From contig OX578149.1 in the NCBI GenBank assembly GCA_951213105.1, positions 186,001 through 250,000 on the forward strand: a DNA stretch of 64,000 nucleotides, read 5' to 3'. This document shows, piece after piece, positions 14,775-26,542 of the stretch (position 1 is the stretch's first letter; each line of letters starts with the position of its first letter). Position numbers and translations under genes: made by a program. The DNA is from Amaurobius ferox (lineage: Eukaryota > Arthropoda > Arachnida > Araneae > Amaurobiidae). Below the pieces are notes generated by a model, which was not told where the DNA came from, did no database searches, and saw only the letters and a list, made by a program, of their open reading frames with translations.

Positions 14775-15411
14775 TGCAGTAACTGTCGATCGCACACCTA
14801 CGTTACATGCGCAAGTCACGGCTAGATGTGCAGTTTATGAAGTGTCGATCTTGTACCTCAGCTACGCGCGCAAGTTACGGCTAACGATGTAGTTGATGAA
14901 GTAGCTGTCGATCGCACATCTCCGTTACGTGCTCAAGTCATGACTAATGGTTCAGTTCATGAAGTAGCTGTCTATCGCACACTTCAGCTACATGCATAAA
15001 TCGTGGCTAGCGGTGCATTTCATGGAATAGATGTCGATCGCACGCCTTCCTTACTCGCGGAAGTCATGTCTAACGGTGCAGTTGATGAAGTAGCTGTCAT
15101 TTGCACACCTCAGCTACGCGGGCAAGTCACGGCTAACGGTACATTTAATGAAGTAGCTGTCTATCTCAGCTACGCGCGCAAATTACGGCTAACGATGTAA
15201 TTCATGAAGTAGCTGTCGATCGCACGTCTCCGTTATGCGCTCAAGTCATAACTAATGGTTCAGTTCATTAAGTAGCTGTCTATCGCATACCTCAGCTACA
15301 TGCATAAATAGTGGTTACCGGTGCAGTTCATGGAGTAGATATCAATCGCACGCCTTCGTTACGCGCGCAAGTCATGGCTAACGGTGCTGTTGATATAGCA
15401 GTTGTCAATTG
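14775..15411 (+). repeat. 63-bp minisatellite with a five-monomer higher-order unit
   Basis: Successive 'gtcgatc/gtctatc' anchors fall at 14785, 14844, 14907, 14970, 15033, 15096, 15159, 15215, 15278, 15341 and 15404, mostly 63 bp apart. One monomer has 56 bp and one 59. Monomers five apart resemble each other more than neighbours do: the one with 'acgatgt', the one with 'actaatggttcagtt', and the one with 'catgcataaat..gtgg' each occur twice in the same order. This gives a higher-order repeat of about 308-315 bp. The array is GC-richer than its surroundings. Sixty-three is 21 codons, and a partial open frame (15003-15200) runs through it, but in-frame stops such as 'gcataaa' argue against coding. 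Confidence 0.9.
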
Positions 15412-16375
15412 TGCTGGGGGTGTACACACGTCATAACCTGTTGGTTATTAAATTGATGAGGTACGAAATTGAAAAATCTTCGCTGGAATTTAAGGAGAGA
15501 TAGTAGTGATAACAACGTCAAAATGAAACTTGTAAAAATACAACTAACTGTAGAGGTGTTGAAAATAACAGTTCCAATTTGGTTCAAATCACTTTTATTT
15601 AAGAAACGAATCCATTGCATTTGCTTACAATATAAATATGGCAATGTAAGACAAATCAAAGCATACTATATACAAAACATGAGCTCTCAAGCTCATTCGT
15701 AAGGTTTCAGAAAAAAGTTCCACACTTAGAGACATTCTTGGTTTAAGCAATCTTTACACGAGTAAGTAGAATAAAACTTTTCAAACTTACGTATCAACGT
15801 GCATTTCCCGATGCCACCTATAGCTGGTCACACGCTATGGCAAAAACTTTAAACATCATGGATTAACACTGCTATAAAGTCCACAACACGGAACAACATG
15901 GTCTCCTTAACTGAGAACCTTTAAAGATTCACTAAAACATCCGCGTCAACCGATAAACATTATCATGACATTCGACTACATCGAATAAGACTATGTAGCT
16001 CCGTCAGCGATCTCTCTAAGACGATCTATGCATCGTAGTACTGCATCATCTACAGCATCACATCAAAGTACTGCAGCGTCGTACTATCTGTAGACCATCA
16101 CGTCTTATCAGTATATTATCAGTATACTCTTAAACCAAAAATGTGTCCAGCTTTTATATCCGACGATGGGTGCGTTCCGGAACATAACCGTTGCCGGCAA
16201 CGCCCTCTGGATATGCAAAACAGGATGCGTGAGCGGCGAGAAGGTGATTTGCATTATAAGCCCAGTTTTGTCCACATCGCGATTCGTTCACGAGAACGGA
16301 AAAATCATTTAGAATAATGACGTCACACTCCCGCGAAACGAAAATCGCGACGTAAACAAGACCAAGTTTCCAACA
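15412..16375 (-). repeat. 3' LTR of copia element 1 (964 bp)
   Basis: Starts on the - strand with TGTTGGAAAC at 16375 and ends CCCCCAGCA at 15412, so the LTR has short inverted ends (TGYTGG...CCAGCA). It is nearly identical, apart from scattered substitutions and indels, to the LTRs at 20263-21230 and 26526-27484. Short open frames inside are shared by all three LTRs and are not genes. Confidence 0.9.
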
Positions 16376-16390
16376 ATCGGCCCCCTCATG
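16376..16390 (-). other. Polypurine tract of copia element 1
   Basis: On the - strand ATGAGGGGGCCGAT directly precedes the LTR start TGTTGGAAAC. This is the expected primer site for plus-strand DNA synthesis in LTR elements. Confidence 0.8.
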
Positions 16391-17590
16391 CAAAAACACC
16401 AACTCTCGGCGCCCATCCACAAAAGGTTACTCTAAAGATCAAGACTAAACAATGTCAAGGTCCTTAGTATCCTAAAAACATAATGTATGTATACAAAAAA
16501 TTTAATACATTAAAGAAATTTATAATACTTATAACTTTTTAGAAAGTGAACAGCCTTTTTCTATATCTCAAAATGGCAACAATCAAATAAGTACACTTCT
16601 CTATTATGCAGATCATAAACATTCTTTAAATTACATGTTTAAGGATAACATAGTAAAAGAAACTGAGTATAACCATACTATTGCCCTTCTTAAGTACTAG
16701 CTCATACTAAAGAAAACTATTTCTTTACTATTTTGAAAATTTATAGAAACATTAAATTTAAAAATCTAAAGATATCAAAAATTTTTGCTCTAGAAAATTT
16801 AGGTGTAATTATTAAATTTAATATTTGAGATTAGAAAATTAATTACACATATCACAATTCAAGTTGTAGAAAATTTAGTGTATAATTATTAAATTTAACA
16901 TTTAAGATTAAAAATTTAAGTCCAAACATCAAATTCAAGTTGTAGAAAATTTAGTGTATAACTATTAAATTTAACATTTAAGATTAAAAATTTAAGTCCA
17001 AACATCAAATTCAAGTTGTAGAATATTTAGTGTATAACTATTAAATTTAACATTTAAGATTAAAAAATTTATTATACACATCACAATTCAAGTTGTAGAA
17101 AATTTAGTGTATAAGTATTAAATTTAAGATTATTAAATTTAACATTTAAGATTTAAAAAAATTTTATTATCTTAGCCCATGACTAGTATACACTATAAAT
17201 ACCAAATACAATGGCAATGATAATAAAAGAAGACACAGAAGGTAAACATACATATGAGATAAGCACAGATTAAAAATTTTATGATTCTTGTGAATTATAT
17301 CAATGATGTACATTCTTGAGATCAGAGACACATTTTATTAACATAAGCAAAAATGCATTATGCATGTAGTAAAAAATGGATATATATTTTTCAAGTGTAA
17401 TGTGAGAAAAGTAACAGTTCACTGTCACATAACAATATATACTCAAGATACATTTCATTTGTATCAATGAGAGAGGAGTAAATCATAAGATGCCCTAACC
17501 ATTTATACTTTGGAAAATGTGTAAAAATTTTCAAGAAAAATTTCTATTTAAACAGTTAAATTTACATTTTAAAGATATCACTACTAAATT
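16391..17590 (-). repeat. AT-rich 3' region of copia element 1 with 76-bp tandem repeats
   Basis: About 1.2 kb lies between the pol end and the polypurine tract, far longer than usual for copia elements. From roughly 16790 to 17165 a unit containing 'caagttgtagaaaatttagtgtataa' and 'taaatttaacatttaagatt' repeats; anchors at 16861, 16937 and 17013 give a 76-bp period. No reading frame. The same arrangement occurs in element 2 with a different copy number. Confidence 0.8.
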
Positions 17591-20150
17591 TTAAAACCCT
17601 ATCCCTTTAAATTCCACACCCAAAAGTCTTTTGACTTTTCCTAATTCTTTGATATCAAATTCTTTACTCAAAAGTGAAACAGTATGGCCTTGTGGCTGTT
17701 TCATAAAAATTTTATCATTAAGTTTTGCATAAAGATATGCGGACTTAATGTCCAGTTGAAAATGTTTCCATTTAAGCATGCAAACGAATATGGAGAAGAA
17801 GGCTCTTATCAAACTAAAATTAATCACAGGGCTAAACACTTCATCATATGAATCCCCTTTTATCTGGGTATATCCTTGAGCTACTAGGCGAGCTTTGAAT
17901 CTTTTGATATTTCCCCTTTCATCCTTTTTAATGGTATAAACCCATCTACTACCGATTATTTTTTGTTGTGAGATGGGTGCAGGCACTAAGTCCCAGACAC
18001 CCCTCTTCTGCATTGTAGCTATTTCATCATTCATGGCCTCTTGCCATTTATCGGACTGGGGAGATTCAATTGCCGATCTATAGCTTTTGGGTATCAAGAT
18101 CTCAACATTGCTTGCTTCCGGTTTTCTTTTGATATCACTTACCCCTTTTTTCTGTCTAAAATTAAACATATGCTGATCATAATGAATATATTGGATTTCG
18201 CACAAAATTTTCTGATATCATTATGAGATCTCAGCCTTTTGTTGTCACCTTTTACTAAGTAGTAAATGTCCGTCCTACTCCCATCAGGCCTAGGTACTGC
18301 TTTCCGTACCCAGCTAATATCTGAGCAGGGTGTCAGATCAGAATCAGCAGGAGAGTCCTCATCCCCACTAGACTTGCTAGTGTCATGGCTCTTACCTGCT
18401 TCTTCCTCTGACACTCCTCCCAAGCATTCTGATTCCGAGTCAATCGACTGAGTAACTTTCGATTTCCTGAAGGTGATCACTTTAGGGTAATTAGGGCCCA
18501 GGACGCCTTCCGCTGCACTTTCTTCCTCAAATCTTACATTACTAGTTTCTTCAACTTTCTTTTTGTTTGCTATATATATCCTATAGCCTTTGGTGCTCTC
18601 GGCATAACCGACCATGATTCCTACTTGGGCTCTCATGTCCAACTTGTTCCTAAGTTGTTTGGCTGTGCCAACATAGGCTTTGCACCCAAAAACTTTGAGG
18701 TGAGCAACGGCTGCCTTCCTACCATAATATAACTCGTGTGGAGTTTTGGTTTTAAACTTGTGACATTTCCTGTTTTTTGTATGTGCAAAACATAAGATCG
18801 CCTCTGCCCAAATCCTGTCACCAACCTGACTTTGATCAAGCATAGCTTTTACACAATCTAGTGCTGTTAGATTAAATCTCTCAGAAACCCCGTTCTGTTC
18901 GGGTGTATATACATTTGACCTTTCTGATTTAATCCCCAATTTATTTAAGTATGCCTTGAATTGGTTGTGACAGAACTCCATACCATTGTCCGTACGGATA
19001 CACAAAATCTTTTTGTCTAGCTGCCTTTCTTCCTTAACTTGGAATTCCTTAAAGATCTTAAACACCTCTGACTTTTGTTTCATGATATACACCTTCCGGC
19101 TGAAGTCGTCAGTTATTGTCAAAAAGTATCTGTTTCCTCCCATTGAAGCTGTAGGTAAGGGACCACACACATCCATATGGAGTAATTGTAAAGGTTTAGT
19201 GGACCTTATCCTACCAATTGGTTTAAAAGAAATCCTCTTAGACTTTGCTAATTTACAATGTAAACAATTAATTTTTGCATATTTTAGTCTAGGGAGTCCA
19301 TTAGCCGCGGAAACTTTACTTGTCTGATATAAATAATCAGTGTTAATGTGGCAATATCTCCAATGCCAGAGTTCAGTTTTATTTAAAACTTCTGAAACCG
19401 AACAACTTGGTTTCCCATTAACTTTTCTCTTTGACTTTGACTTCACCTCAGAGTTATCTTTACTTTTATTTACACTAGGCAAAATTTTCATTTTGTTAAT
19501 ACTGTTCCTATTTAGGGTTTTTTTATCTTTCTTAGAATCTTTATCCCTATTCTGATCCTTTCCATTAGTTTTACGGTCTTCGATATTGCTATTTACTGTC
19601 TGAGTTTCATATTGAGGTTTTAAAAAATACAAGCCTTCTTTTCTTTTAGCATAGAAGTATTTTTCTCCCTTTGGAGTGTTAAACCACAATACCCCATTAG
19701 CCCCTTTAAATGTGTACCCCTGTTCCTCAAGAACAGATGCAGCTAATAAGTTTCGCCTTAACTTAGGTGAAAACATAAAATCAGAAAGAACAATATCACT
19801 TCTTACGTTCTTAAACTGAACAAACATTTTGACCGTACCGATAGCCTCAACTGGACTCCCAATATCTCCCACTGCTAGCGACATAGATGCACCTTTGCTT
19901 TCTTTAAATTTTGAGAACAGATTAATGTCATTGCAAAAGTGCCGCGTAGCAGCGGTGTCAATTACCCAGCTGAGTCTATCACTAGGATCCTGCACAGTAT
20001 TTGCTTCAATTCTAGCAGAAGAATATAATTCTATTATATTAGAGCTAGACTTAAGAGTAGGGCAATTTCTTTTTACATGACCAGCCTTTTTACAAAAATA
20101 ACATGGTCCTTTTTAACCTTTTTAACCTTTTTAACTGGTTTTCCAGTTTT
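17591..20150 (-). pseudogene. Copia element 1 gag-pol, deleted within reverse transcriptase and RNase H
   Basis: In order on the - strand: a CCHC zinc knuckle (CYFCKKAGHVKRNC, ~20070-20110); an aspartic protease active site in WVIDTAATRHFC; a GAG-pre-integrase HHCC region (HWRYCH...CLHCKLAKS); an integrase core with LLHMDVCGP, LCIRTDNGMEF and the glutamate of TPEQNGVSERF; and the start of reverse transcriptase (RWVYTIKKDERGN..RLVAQGYTQ). Reverse transcriptase then jumps from KQPQG to HTVSLLSKEFD, which removes the YVDD catalytic segment present in element 2. Most of RNase H is also missing. A frame change at about 18140-18205 separates integrase from reverse transcriptase and also occurs in element 2. 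The copy cannot move on its own. Confidence 0.92.
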
Positions 20151-20262
20151 AAATATACTGTTATTTTTACTTTTTACATTTATATTACATTGAGACAAAA
20201 ATACAGATGAATTCTGACTTACATGATTTCTGTCACTACGGAGTTGCCGGATACGTCCTTCT

Positions 20263-21230
20263 TTCTGGGGGTGTACACATCATAACCTGTTGGTTATTAA
20301 ATTGTTGAGGTACGAAATTGAAAAATCTTAGCTGGAATTTAAGCAGAGATAGTAGTGATAACAACGTCAAAATGGAAGTTGTAATAAATACAACTAACTG
20401 TAGAGGTGTTGAAAATAACAGTTCCAATTTGGTTCAAATCACTTTTATTTAAGAAGCTAATCCATTGCATTTGCTTACAATATAAATATGGCAATGTAAG
20501 ACAAATCAAAGATACTATATACAAAACATGAGCTGTCAAGCTCATTCATAAGGTTTCAGAAAAAAGAAGTTCCACACTTAGACACATTCTTGGTTTAAGC
20601 AATCTTTACATGAGTAAGTAAAATAAAACTTTTCAAACTTACGTATCAACGTGCATTTCCCGATGCCACCTATAGCTGGTCACACGCTATGGCAAAAACT
20701 TTAAGCATCATGGATTAACACTGCATAAAGTCCACAACACGGAACAACATGGTCTCCTTAACTGAGAACCATTAAATCTTTAAGATTCACTAAAACATCC
20801 GTGTCACCCGATAAACATTATCATGACATTCGACTTCATCGAATAAGACTTTATGTAGCTCCGTCAGCGATCTCTCTAAGACGATCTATGCATCGTAATA
20901 CTGCATCATCTACAGCATCACATCAAAGTACTGCAACGTCGTACTATCTGTACACCATCACGTCTTATCAGTATATGTACACTCTTAAACCAAAAATGTG
21001 TCCAGCTTTTATATCCGACGATGGGTGCGTTCCGGAACATAAACGTTGCCGGCAACGCCCTCTGGATATGCAAAACAGGATGCATGAGCGGCGAGAAGGT
21101 GATTTGCATGATAAGCCCAGTTTTGTCCACATCGCGATTCGTTCACGAGAACGGAAAAATCATTTAGAATAATGACGTCACGCTCCCACGAAACGAAAAT
21201 CGCGATGTAAACAAAACCAAGTTTCCAACA
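20263..21230 (-). repeat. 3' LTR of copia element 2 (968 bp)
   Basis: Begins on the - strand at 21230 with TGTTGGAAAC and ends CCCCCAGAA. One base differs from the CAGCA end of the other LTRs. It is followed directly by the target duplication. Confidence 0.9.
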
Positions 21231-21245
21231 ATCGGCCCCCTCATG
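21231..21245 (-). other. Polypurine tract of copia element 2
   Basis: On the - strand GCATGAGGGGGCCGAT sits directly upstream of the 3' LTR, as in element 1. Confidence 0.8.
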
Positions 21246-22500
21246 CAAAAACACCAACTCTCGGCGCCCATGCTCTCATCCACAAAAGGTTACTCTAAAG
21301 ATCAAGACCAAAAAATGTCAAGGTCCTTAGTATCCTAAAACATAATGTATGCATACATAAATTTTAATACATTAAAGAAATTTATAATACTTATAACATT
21401 TTAGAAAGTGAACAGCCTTTTTCTATATCTTAAAATGGCAACAATCAAATAAGTACACTTCTCTATAATGTAGATCATAAGCATTCTTTAAATTACATGT
21501 TTAAAGATAACATAGTAAAAGAAACTGAGTATAACCATACTATTGCCCTTCTTAAAAACTAGCTCATACTAAAGAAAACTATTTCTTTACTACTTTGAAA
21601 ATTTATAGAAACATTAAATTTAAAAATCTAAAGATATCAAAAAAATTTTAGCTCTAGAAAATTTAGGTATAATTATTAAATTTAATATTTAAGATTAAAA
21701 AAATTTTAATTATACATATCACATTTCAAGTTGTAGAAAATTTAGTGTATAATTATTAAATTTAACATTTAAGATTAAAAATTTAAGTCCAAACATCAAA
21801 TTCAAGTTGTAGAAAATTTAATGTATATATAACTATTAAATTTAACATTTAAGATTAAAAATTTAAGTCCAAACATCAAATTCAAGTTGTAGAAAATTTA
21901 GTGTATATAACTATTAAATTGAACATTTAAGATTCAAAATTTAAGTCCAAACATCAAATTCAAGTTGTAGAAAATTTAGTGTATAACTATTAAATTTAAG
22001 ATTAAAAAAATTTGTTATACACATCACAATTCAAGTTGTCGAAAATTTAGTGTATAATTATTAAATTTAACATTAAAAAAAAATTTAGGTTTTATTATCT
22101 TAGCCCATGACAAGTATACACTATAAATACCAAATACAGTGGCAAAGATAATAAAAGATACAGAAGGTAAACATACATATGAGATAAGCACAGATTAAAA
22201 ATTTTATGATTCTTGTGAATTATATCAATGATGTACATTCTTGAGATCAGACACACATTTTATTCACATAAGCAAAAATGCATTATGCGTGTAGTAAAAA
22301 ATGGATATATATTTTCAAGTGTAATGTGAGAAATGTAACAGTTCATTGTCACATAACAATATATACTCAAGATACATTTCATTTGTATCAATGAGAGGAA
22401 TAAATCATAAGATACCCTAACCATTTATACTTTGGAAAATGTGTAAAAATTTTAAAGAAAAATTTCTATTTAAGCAGTTAAATTTACATTTTAAAGATAT
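21246..22500 (-). repeat. AT-rich 3' region of copia element 2 with 76-bp tandem repeats
   Basis: Co-linear with 16391-17590. The 'caagttgtagaaaatttagtgtata' unit recurs from about 21727 to 22090, with one more unit than element 1 and small 'atat' insertions. There is no coding capacity. Confidence 0.8.
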
Positions 22501-25500
22501 CACTACTAAATTTTAAAACCCTATCTTTAGTCATTGGTTTTGTGAAATAATCTGCTACGTTATCTTTAGTATTGACAAAGTTAATTTTAAAAGACTCATT
22601 TACAACTAAGTTCCTTAAAAGTGATACTTTATATCTATGTGCTTAGTTCTACTATTCTAATTGGGGAATTTGAAAAATTTATTGCTGCCTGGTTGTCACA
22701 AAATATTATACAATTATTTTTGTTAAATTTTAAACCTAGCTTTTTACATTCCTCCATAACGTTTTGCATCCATATCATTTCTTTAGCGGCCTCTGCCATC
22801 GAAACATATTCAGCTTCCATCGTTGACAGACTAACACACTTGTGCTTAAATGTTCGCTAAGAAATTGGTACTTTGTCAATCAAGAATAACATACCACCAA
22901 GTGACACTCTGTCATCTCTATTGGCTGCAAAATCTGAGTCTGAGTAGCAGTTTAGCCTTAAATCACAAATATTTGACAAATTTAACATATACTCTCTGGT
23001 TTTTTCAACATATCCCAACAATTTTAATAATGCATCCCAATGCTTCATCCCTGGATTCTCTTGAAACTGAGACAGAATATTAACTGCATAGCATATGTCT
23101 GGTCTAGTTCTACTGGACAGATAGGCTAGACATCCAATCAAGCTTCTGTATGGGAAACCCTGCATTTGTGTTAATTCACTATCATTCATTGGGCAATCAA
23201 TCTTGCTTAAGATGCTGCCCTTTGCAATAGGTAGTGAGGAAACTGGATATTTGAATCTTTTAAACATCTGACAAACTTTGTCAATGTAATCACCTTGATG
23301 TATATGAAATTTGTTTTCTATCTCCTTAAATTCCACACCCAAAAGTCTTTTGACTTTTCCTAATTCTTTGATATCAAATTCTTTACTCAAAAGTGAAACA
23401 GTATGGTCTATATCCTTTTGTTGTTTAGCAAACAGAATTATGTCGTCTACGTAAACCAGCATTAATACTTTATTCTGGTATATATAAGCACAGTTGCACC
23501 ATTTAAATTTAAAAAAGTTTAATTTTTTCAAAGTGGTGTCAAGCTCTGTATACCACTCCCTTCCGCTTTGATGAAGGCCATATATTGCTTTCTTAAGCAA
23601 ACATACATATTGAGGCTGGTTAGGATCGACATATCCTTGTGGTTGTTTCATAAAAATTTTATCATTAAGTTTTGCATAAAGATATGCGGACTTAATGTCC
23701 AGTTGAAAATGTTTCCATTTAAGCATGCAAACGAATATGGAGAAGAAGGCTCTGATCAAACTAAAATTAATCACAGGGCTAAACACTTCATCATATGAGT
23801 CCCCTTTTATCTGGGTATATCCTTGAGCTACCAGGCGAGCTTTGAATCTTTTGATATTTCCCCTTTCATCCTTTTTAATGGTATAAACCCATCTACTACC
23901 GATTATTTTTAGTTATGAGATGGGTGCAGGCACTAAGTCCCAGACACCCCTCTTCTGCATTGTAGCTATTTCATCATTCATGGCCTCTTGCCATTTATCG
24001 GACTGGGGAGATTCAATTGCCGATCTATAGCTTTTGTGTATCAAGATCTCAACATTGCTTGCTTCCGGTTTTCTTTTGATATCACTTACCCCTTTTTTCT
24101 CTCTAAAATTAAACATTTGCTGATCATAATGAATATATTGGATTTCGCACAAAATTTTCTGATATCATTATGAGATCTCAGCCTTTTGTTGTCACCTTTT
24201 ACTGAGTAGTAAATGTCCGTCCTACTCCCATCAGGCCTAGGTACTGCTTTCCATACCCAGCTAATATCTGAGCAGGGTGTCAGATCAGAATCAGCAGGAG
24301 AGTCCTCATCCCCACTAGACTTGCTAGTGTCATGGCTCTCACCTGCTTCTTCCTCTGACACTCCTCCCAAGCATTCTGATTCCGAGTCAATCGACTGAGT
24401 AACTTTCGATTTCCTCAAGGTGATCACTTTAGGGTAATTAGGGCCCAGGACGCCTTCCGCTGCACTTTCTTCCTCAAATCTTACATTACTAGTTTCTTCA
24501 ACTTTCTTTTTGTTTGCTATATATATCCTATAGCCTTTGGTCCTCTCGGCATAACCGACCATGATTCCTACTTGGGCTCTCATGTCCAACTTGTTCCTAA
24601 GTTGTTTGGCTGTGCCAACATAGGCTTTGCACCCAAAAACTTTGAGGTGAGCAACGGCTGGCTTCCTACCATAATATAACTCGTGTGGAGTTTTGGTTTT
24701 AAACTTGTGACATATCCTGTTTTTTGTATGTGCAAAACATAAGATCGCCTCTGCCCACATCCTGTCACCAACCTGACTTTGATCAAGCATAGCTTTTACA
24801 CAATCTAGTGCTGTTAGATTAAATCTCTCAGAAACCCCGTTCTGTTCGGGTGTATATACATTTGACCTTTCTGATTTAATCCCCAATTTATTTAAGTATG
24901 CCTTGAATTGGTTGTGACAGAACTCCATACCATTGTCCGTACGGATACACAAAATCTTTTTGCCTAGCTGCCTTTCTTCCTTAACTTGGAATTCCTTAAA
25001 GATTTTAAACACCTCTGACTTTCATGATATACACGAACACCTTCCGGCTGAAGTCGTCAGTTATTGTCAAAAAGTATCTGTTTCCTCCCATTGAAGCTGT
25101 AGGTAAGGGACCACACACATCCATATGGAGTAATTGTAAAGGTTTAGTGGACCTTATCCTACCAATTGGCTTAAAAGAAATCCTCTTAGACTTTGCTAAT
25201 TTACAATGTAAACAATTAATTTTTGCATATTTTAGTCTAGGGAGTCCATTAGCCGCGGAAACTTTACTTGTCTGATATAAATAATCAGTGTTAATGTGGC
25301 AATATCTCCAATGCCAGAGTTCAGTTTTATTTAAAACTCCTAAAACCGAACAACTTGGTTTCCCATTAACTTTTCCCTTTAACTTTGACTTCACCTCAGA
25401 GTTATCTTTACTTTTATTTACACTAGGCAAAATTTTCATTTTGTTAATACTGTTCCTATTTAGGGTTTTTTTATCTTTCTTAGAATCTTTATCCCTATTC

Positions 25501-26542
25501 TGATCCTTTCCATTAGTTTTACGGTCTTCGATATTGCAATTTACTGTCTGAGTTTCATATTAAGGTTTTAAAAAATACAAGCCTTCTTTTATTTTAGCAT
25601 AGAAGTATTTTTCTCCCTTTGGAGTGTTAAACCACAATACCCCATTAGCCTCTTTAAATGTATACCCCTGTTCCTCAAGAACAAATGCAGCTAATAAGTT
25701 TCGCCTTAACTCAGGTGAAAACATAACATCAGAAAGAACAATATCACTTCTTACGTTCTTAAACTGAACAAACATTTTGACCATACCGATAGCCTCAACT
25801 GGGCTCTCAATATCACCCACTGCTAGCGACATAGATGCACCTTTGCTTTCTTTAAATTTTGAGAAAAGATTAATGTCATTGCAAAAGTGCCGCGTAGCAG
25901 CAGTGTCAATTACCCAGCTGTGTCTATCGCTAGGATCCTGCACAGTATTTGCTTCAATTCTAGCAGAAGAATATAATTCTATTATATTAGAGCTAGACTT
26001 AAGAGTTGGGCAATTTCTTTTTACATGACCAGCCTTTTTACAAAAATAACATGGTCCTATGACCTTTTTAACTGGTTTTCCAGTTTTAAATATACTGTTA
26101 TTTTTACTTTTTACATTTACATTACATTGAGACAAAAATACAGATGAATTCTGACATGATTTCTGTCACTACGGAGTTGCCGGATACATCCTTGTTCCTC
26201 GGATAACTCGCGCTGGATTTTTTCTAATGTAAAATCCTTATCTTGCCAACGATATATCTGCTGGGCCATCCCTTGAAAGTCGTCCGAGAGGTATCTTATG
26301 GCTTTGAATGCCACATAGACGCTTTCCACCGGGTGCTTAACGTCCTTCAGTTTGGCGACCGCTTTCATTAAACGCGTGCAGAAGATATCCACAGGTTCAT
26401 CTGACTCCGGACGCAGGCTAAAGAACTCATCCAATAAGCGCACTAAATTAGCACGAGTCGGCGCTTCGAAATGTGTCTTTAACTTGTCCCACGCATCTGC
26501 CGGATCGTCGTTAATGTCTATTAACTGCTGGGGTGTACACAC
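22500..26542 (-). pseudogene. Copia element 2 gag-pol, nearly full length but broken
   Basis: The frame opens inside the 5' LTR and enters gag at IDINDDPADAWDKLKTHFEA (26542-26117). Then come a CCHC knuckle (CYFCKKAGHVKRNC), a protease (WVIDTAATRHFC, 26135-25560), the pre-integrase and integrase start (25439-25005), and the integrase core (25012-24086) with its DDE residues. Reverse transcriptase follows (24152-22857) with LVYVDDIILFAK as the catalytic motif, then RNase H with CYSDSDFA, MEAEYVSMAEA and CDNQAAINFSNSP. Breaks include a frameshift in integrase near 25010, a frame change at 24086-24152 shared with element 1, a stop at about 23910, a stop before the last RNase H block near 22857, and a frameshift near 22610. 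The gag N-terminus is missing. Confidence 0.93.

Larger units (their letters stand above)
15412..20262 (-). mobile_element. Ty1/copia LTR retrotransposon, element 1 (older host element, 5' end displaced)
   Basis: Read on the - strand, the 3' LTR is at 15412-16375. To its right lie the polypurine tract, a long AT-rich 3' region with tandem repeats, and a broken pol and gag. The gag is interrupted at 20262 by element 2; the interrupted reading resumes at 27490-27602 and then stops abruptly. The left LTR cuts into a monomer of the 63-bp minisatellite. No 5' LTR exists for this copy in the window, so its right end is deleted. It is antisense to coronin. Confidence 0.9.

Noticed and set aside
15003..15200. 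Minisatellite frame encoding a 21-residue periodic peptide
   Set aside because: Other monomers contain in-frame stops, and the array is a repeat inside an intron; not supported as a gene.
15405..21257. Small frames inside the copia LTRs, repeated at each LTR
   Set aside because: Identical frames recur because the LTRs are copies of each other. They carry no domain.
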